From UBA5536 sp964592595 (GTDB lineage Bacteria; Bacteroidota; Bacteroidia; Bacteroidales; F082), in contig CAZQFH010000010.1 of the NCBI GenBank assembly GCA_964592595.1, forward strand, positions 1 through 64,000: 64,000 bases of DNA. The letters are read 5' to 3'. This document shows positions 61,384 through 64,000 of the stretch, piece by piece (positions within the stretch are counted from its first letter, which is position 1; the number at the start of each line of letters is the position of its first letter). The notes below the pieces were generated by a model. It saw only the letters and a list, made by a program, of their open reading frames with translations, had not been told where the DNA came from and did no database searches. The position numbers were made by a program, and so were the translations under genes.

Positions 61384-64000
61384 TTAAAAGTCAAGACTCA
61401 ATGAAATATAAAATACCGGTTCGCTAATTTCCAGATCCTCAATTCCCCAGGCAACATCAGCCCTTATAAAATATCCCAGCAATGTTGTTCGTGCGCCAAA
61501 TCCCATTCCGCCAACAATGGGGTCTTTCTGGATTTCGACCGAGATAGTCAGCGGGCCATTTTCGATATAAGATGTGTACAATGAGTTGGAAGGATCGTAA
61601 GGATTTGGTCCTGTCCATGCCGTGCCAACATCACCAAAAGCTACCAGCTGAAAATTCCGGACAAAATCGGAGCTAATGGGGTTTTGAAAAAGATAGCTAA
61701 ATACCGGAAAACGAAATTCAGAGTTAAACACCACAAAACTATTCCCGTTTCTGATATTTTGATTAAAACCCCTCATATTCGTTGCCAGGGTTTGAAAAAC
61801 ATAATTCTGTGTGTAATCAATAGGCGTTTCCTGGTTAAAGCTCGGAATTAACCAGTTATCAACGCCTCCCATATAATAAATGAGTTTATCAGTACCAAAA
61901 GATGTGCTTCCTGCCACACGATTAGCCCATATGAAGTTACGATGCAATCGCTGATAGTGACGCCAGTCGAAGCCAAGTACGACAAAATTACTGGCGTTGG
62001 CATCAACCAATTGAAAATACTCCCCAAACACTTTTCCACGCATGCCGGTATGTAAATTCATTCCGATTTGCTTACTGTTATCGTAAACAAGTTCGGTTCG
62101 CAAGCCAAGCCAGTTTTGAAATTCATTTGCTCTGGCAAGATTTACCTGATCTGTTGACAGAAAGACCTTCTGATCGTTGCGATAGATCGCTGTTCCCCGA
62201 ACACTTAAAATTTCACTAAATGGCCAGCTCAACATATAAAAGGCCTCATGCGAATAGGTACGGCTGATAAAGGTGTTTTGAAAATCTTCAATACTCTGCC
62301 TGTGCAAAACTATATGCTTATCCAACCTCTTTTTCAGGTTACTAAAGCTGGCGGCATACTCATTATTTATCAAGCTGGTATTCAATCTTACGCCACCGCT
62401 CAGCCGATAGTCCTCGAGTAAATCAGTAAGGTTTACGCCAAGAAATACATTAAATCCCGGATTGAGATAAATGGGTGATCCGCCACCTGAAAAAGGCTGA
62501 TAACTGTAGTTGATATAGGTGAAATCGACCTGTGTAACCAGCTCGTCATAAAAATACTCCACATAGTAATTTCTTCTTTTTGGCTGAGGGGGCTCATCGG
62601 CTTCTTCCGTACGCAACATCATACTCACATCGCGCAAATCAGTGCGTTTGTTTCCGGCAATGCCGAATGCGCCCTGACGCACAGGCAAAGCCTGCTGTTT
62701 TAGCGTATCTGCAGGAAGAACCTGCCGGTACAGCATTCTGAACCGCTTTGGATTTATCTTATTTGTATCGGCTTCTGAGGCAACTTCCATTTGCTCCTTC
62801 TCAATCCTGTTTCGTGCAAAACTGGTCATAAAATCCGTTTTAAAAGCAGGCTCAAGCTCATAATCCTGAAGGCTAAAAAACTTCATTCTCTGATCATCAG
62901 GAAGCTGTAGTATTGTAGTTCCTTCGATGGGGTTATAACTAAAGTCAAGTATGCTTCTGGTATAATTAGTAAGCTGTTGCTGATGTGTAAAATAGCGGTA
63001 GTGAATCGTGGTATCAACATAATTGATAGCACTATCAAAACGGGCTTCAAAAAGGTTGTACACCCCGTTTCTGTCAGATAAAAACCGAAAATGTCCTTTT
63101 CCGGCATCATGCGGAAGGATTTCATGAGCAATTTGCTGATCGCTAACAGGCAAAAGCACCTGTTTTTTCTGACTGTAATCATAGGCAAAAAGCCTGAGCT
63201 GGCGACCATCAACAGGTTCGGGTTTATCCTGGATCTTAAGCGTGTCGGATTGTCGGTTCGAGCTAAAAATAATGCGCCGGTCACCATCCACAAAAACCGG
63301 ATTCAAATCCGTATAATAATCAAAAGTGATCTGATCAAAAGTGTTGGACGGGATATCATAAACATAAATATCCGGTCGCCCCTGCTGTACGGCAGCCATC
63401 ACTATTTTTGTTCCATTTTGACCATAGTCGATCGAAGTAATTTTTTGAACGGCGATCATATTGCGCGATTCAACCGAACGATCATCCAGATTATAAAAAT
63501 GCAACCACAGTTTACCTTTTGATTCAGTTACAAATGCAAGTAATGTTCCAAGCGGATGCCAGCTCATCACAGGATAGCTTTCGTCGGGCATTTCATCGGA
63601 GCGATAGCCTGTTTGAAAAAGTTTTCGTTTTTTTCCGTTTTGCTGATCCTGCAACCAAAATCTTATTTTGCCTTCGTCGCGTGTGATATAACTTAAGTAC
63701 CTGCCATCCGGACTTATGGTTGGTCTTTCGAAGCTACGGTAGCTCCGGTATTTCAAAGGGAGTGCTTTCGTGGGCAGACGGGTTTCCTGCTCTCCATAAT
63801 ACGCTTCGTAATGGGCATACCAGTTTTTGACAAGCTGCTTAAACTTTAGGCCTGTTACGTAAAGAAAGCCCTGCTGCACATTACGACTCATCTGCGTCAT
63901 ATGAGCAATTTCGGGCAAGGAAGCCGTCCCATATGTTTCTGTAATATAACGCCAAAGCGAATTCCCGGCAACCCGCGCATCTTCTCCTGTGAGGCGATTC
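61384..64000 (-). CDS. Large exported protein with TolB-like propeller and C-terminal barrel, 5' end beyond the window
   Basis: The frame is open to the window edge; upstream of the nominal TTG at 63918 it reads NRLTGEDARVAGNSLWRYIT and ETYGTASL with no stop, so at least 872 residues are visible and the true start lies outside. The N-terminal visible part resembles the end of a peptidase-MA-like metalloprotease domain. A WD40/TolB-type propeller follows (about residues 75-350 of the visible part: SPDGRYLSYITRDEGKIRFW, SWHPLGTLLAFVTESKGKLW, RIIFSSNRQSDTLK). The last ~400 residues are outer-membrane strands of the BamA/surface-antigen kind, ending FYISLSLDF. Proteins of this layout are often annotated as translocation protein TolB in Bacteroidota. 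It is outer-membrane-anchored; the role is unknown. Confidence 0.82.
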   Translation of the reverse strand, partial: NRLTGEDARVAGNSLWRYITETYGTASLPEIAHMTQMSRNVQQGFLYVTGLKFKQLVKNWYAHYEAYYGEQETRLPTKALPLKYRSYRSFERPTISPDGRYLSYITRDEGKIRFWLQDQQNGKKRKLFQTGYRSDEMPDESYPVMSWHPLGTLLAFVTESKGKLWLHFYNLDDRSVESRNMIAVQKITSIDYGQNGTKIVMAAVQQGRPDIYVYDIPSNTFDQITFDYYTDLNPVFVDGDRRIIFSSNRQSDTLKIQDKPEPVDGRQLRLFAYDYSQKKQVLLPVSDQQIAHEILPHDAGKGHFRFLSDRNGVYNLFEARFDSAINYVDTTIHYRYFTHQQQLTNYTRSILDFSYNPIEGTTILQLPDDQRMKFFSLQDYELEPAFKTDFMTSFARNRIEKEQMEVASEADTNKINPKRFRMLYRQVLPADTLKQQALPVRQGAFGIAGNKRTDLRDVSMMLRTEEADEPPQPKRRNYYVEYFYDELVTQVDFTYINYSYQPFSGGGSPIYLNPGFNVFLGVNLTDLLEDYRLSGGVRLNTSLINNEYAASFSNLKKRLDKHIVLHRQSIEDFQNTFISRTYSHEAFYMLSWPFSEILSVRGTAIYRNDQKVFLSTDQVNLARANEFQNWLGLRTELVYDNSKQIGMNLHTGMRGKVFGEYFQLVDANASNFVVLGFDWRHYQRLHRNFIWANRVAGSTSFGTDKLIYYMGGVDNWLIPSFNQETPIDYTQNYVFQTLATNMRGFNQNIRNGNSFVVFNSEFRFPVFSYLFQNPISSDFVRNFQLVAFGDVGTAWTGPNPYDPSNSLYTSYIENGPLTISVEIQKDPIVGGMGFGARTTLLGYFIRADVAWGIEDLEISEPVFYISLSLDF

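Noticed and set aside
1..64000. CRISPR arrays, tRNA or rRNA genes, insertion sequences, integrases, prophage genes
   Set aside because: Searched by eye on both strands; no spaced repeats, cloverleaf with CCA-type ends, transposase or phage motifs were seen.

Overview
The window comes from a member of the Bacteroidota, very probably a draft or metagenome-assembled genome because one gene is cut by a run of exactly 100 N. The evidence is a SusC/SusD pair, type IX secretion (T9SS) C-terminal sorting domains, a PorV-family protein, FecI/FecR regulation, LytTR/propeller two-component systems, and promoters of the Bacteroidota type (TTG or TTTG, about 20 bases, then TAnnTTTG). The genome depends on vitamin B12 for MetH and a class II ribonucleotide reductase. 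It makes isoprenoids by the mevalonate route. No tRNA, rRNA, CRISPR array, insertion sequence or prophage gene was seen.

Layout. 1-8.9 kb: the start of greA, then a leftward cassette of a TonB-dependent receptor, a large T9SS-type exported protein (split by the gap) and a PorV/PorQ-family outer-membrane protein. 9-13.8 kb: a small membrane protein, a LytTR response regulator, its propeller histidine kinase and a small lipoprotein. 13.9-21.1 kb: a Rieske-like lipoprotein and a methionine-cycle block, with ahcY leftward and a SAM-I riboswitch, metH and metF rightward. 21.2-30.2 kb: GGGP synthase, a small membrane protein, a DPP-IV-type peptidase, a single-domain response regulator, a hybrid histidine kinase and recG. 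30.4-38.7 kb: pheT, a sigma-54 activator, lptE, a TPR protein, secG, groES-groEL and a DUF4468 protein. 38.7-43.0 kb: a four-gene mevalonate operon (HMG-CoA reductase, GYDIA-type GHMP kinase, diphosphomevalonate decarboxylase, mevalonate kinase).

43.0-55.8 kb is the most interesting region: nine consecutive leftward genes that I read as a cyanophycin-utilisation locus. In transcription order they are isoaspartyl dipeptidase, ECF sigma factor, FecR anti-sigma factor, SusC, SusD, a PKD/beta-propeller lipoprotein, a T9SS-sorted secreted protein, a T9SS-sorted cyanophycinase with a second degenerate peptidase-S51-like domain, and a periplasmic cyanophycinase. Cyanophycinase cuts cyanophycin (multi-arginyl-poly-aspartate) to beta-Asp-Arg, and isoaspartyl dipeptidase splits that dipeptide. 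Surface cleavage, TonB-driven uptake, periplasmic trimming and cytosolic hydrolysis are therefore all encoded, in the manner of a polysaccharide-utilisation locus but for a storage polypeptide. The substrate is inferred from the families present and is not proven.

55.9-64 kb: a coiled-coil lipoprotein, a radical SAM protein, a protein built of 25-residue repeats, class II ribonucleotide reductase, a half-size TauE/SafE transporter and the 3' part of a gene for a large exported protein with a propeller and a C-terminal barrel, running off the window edge.
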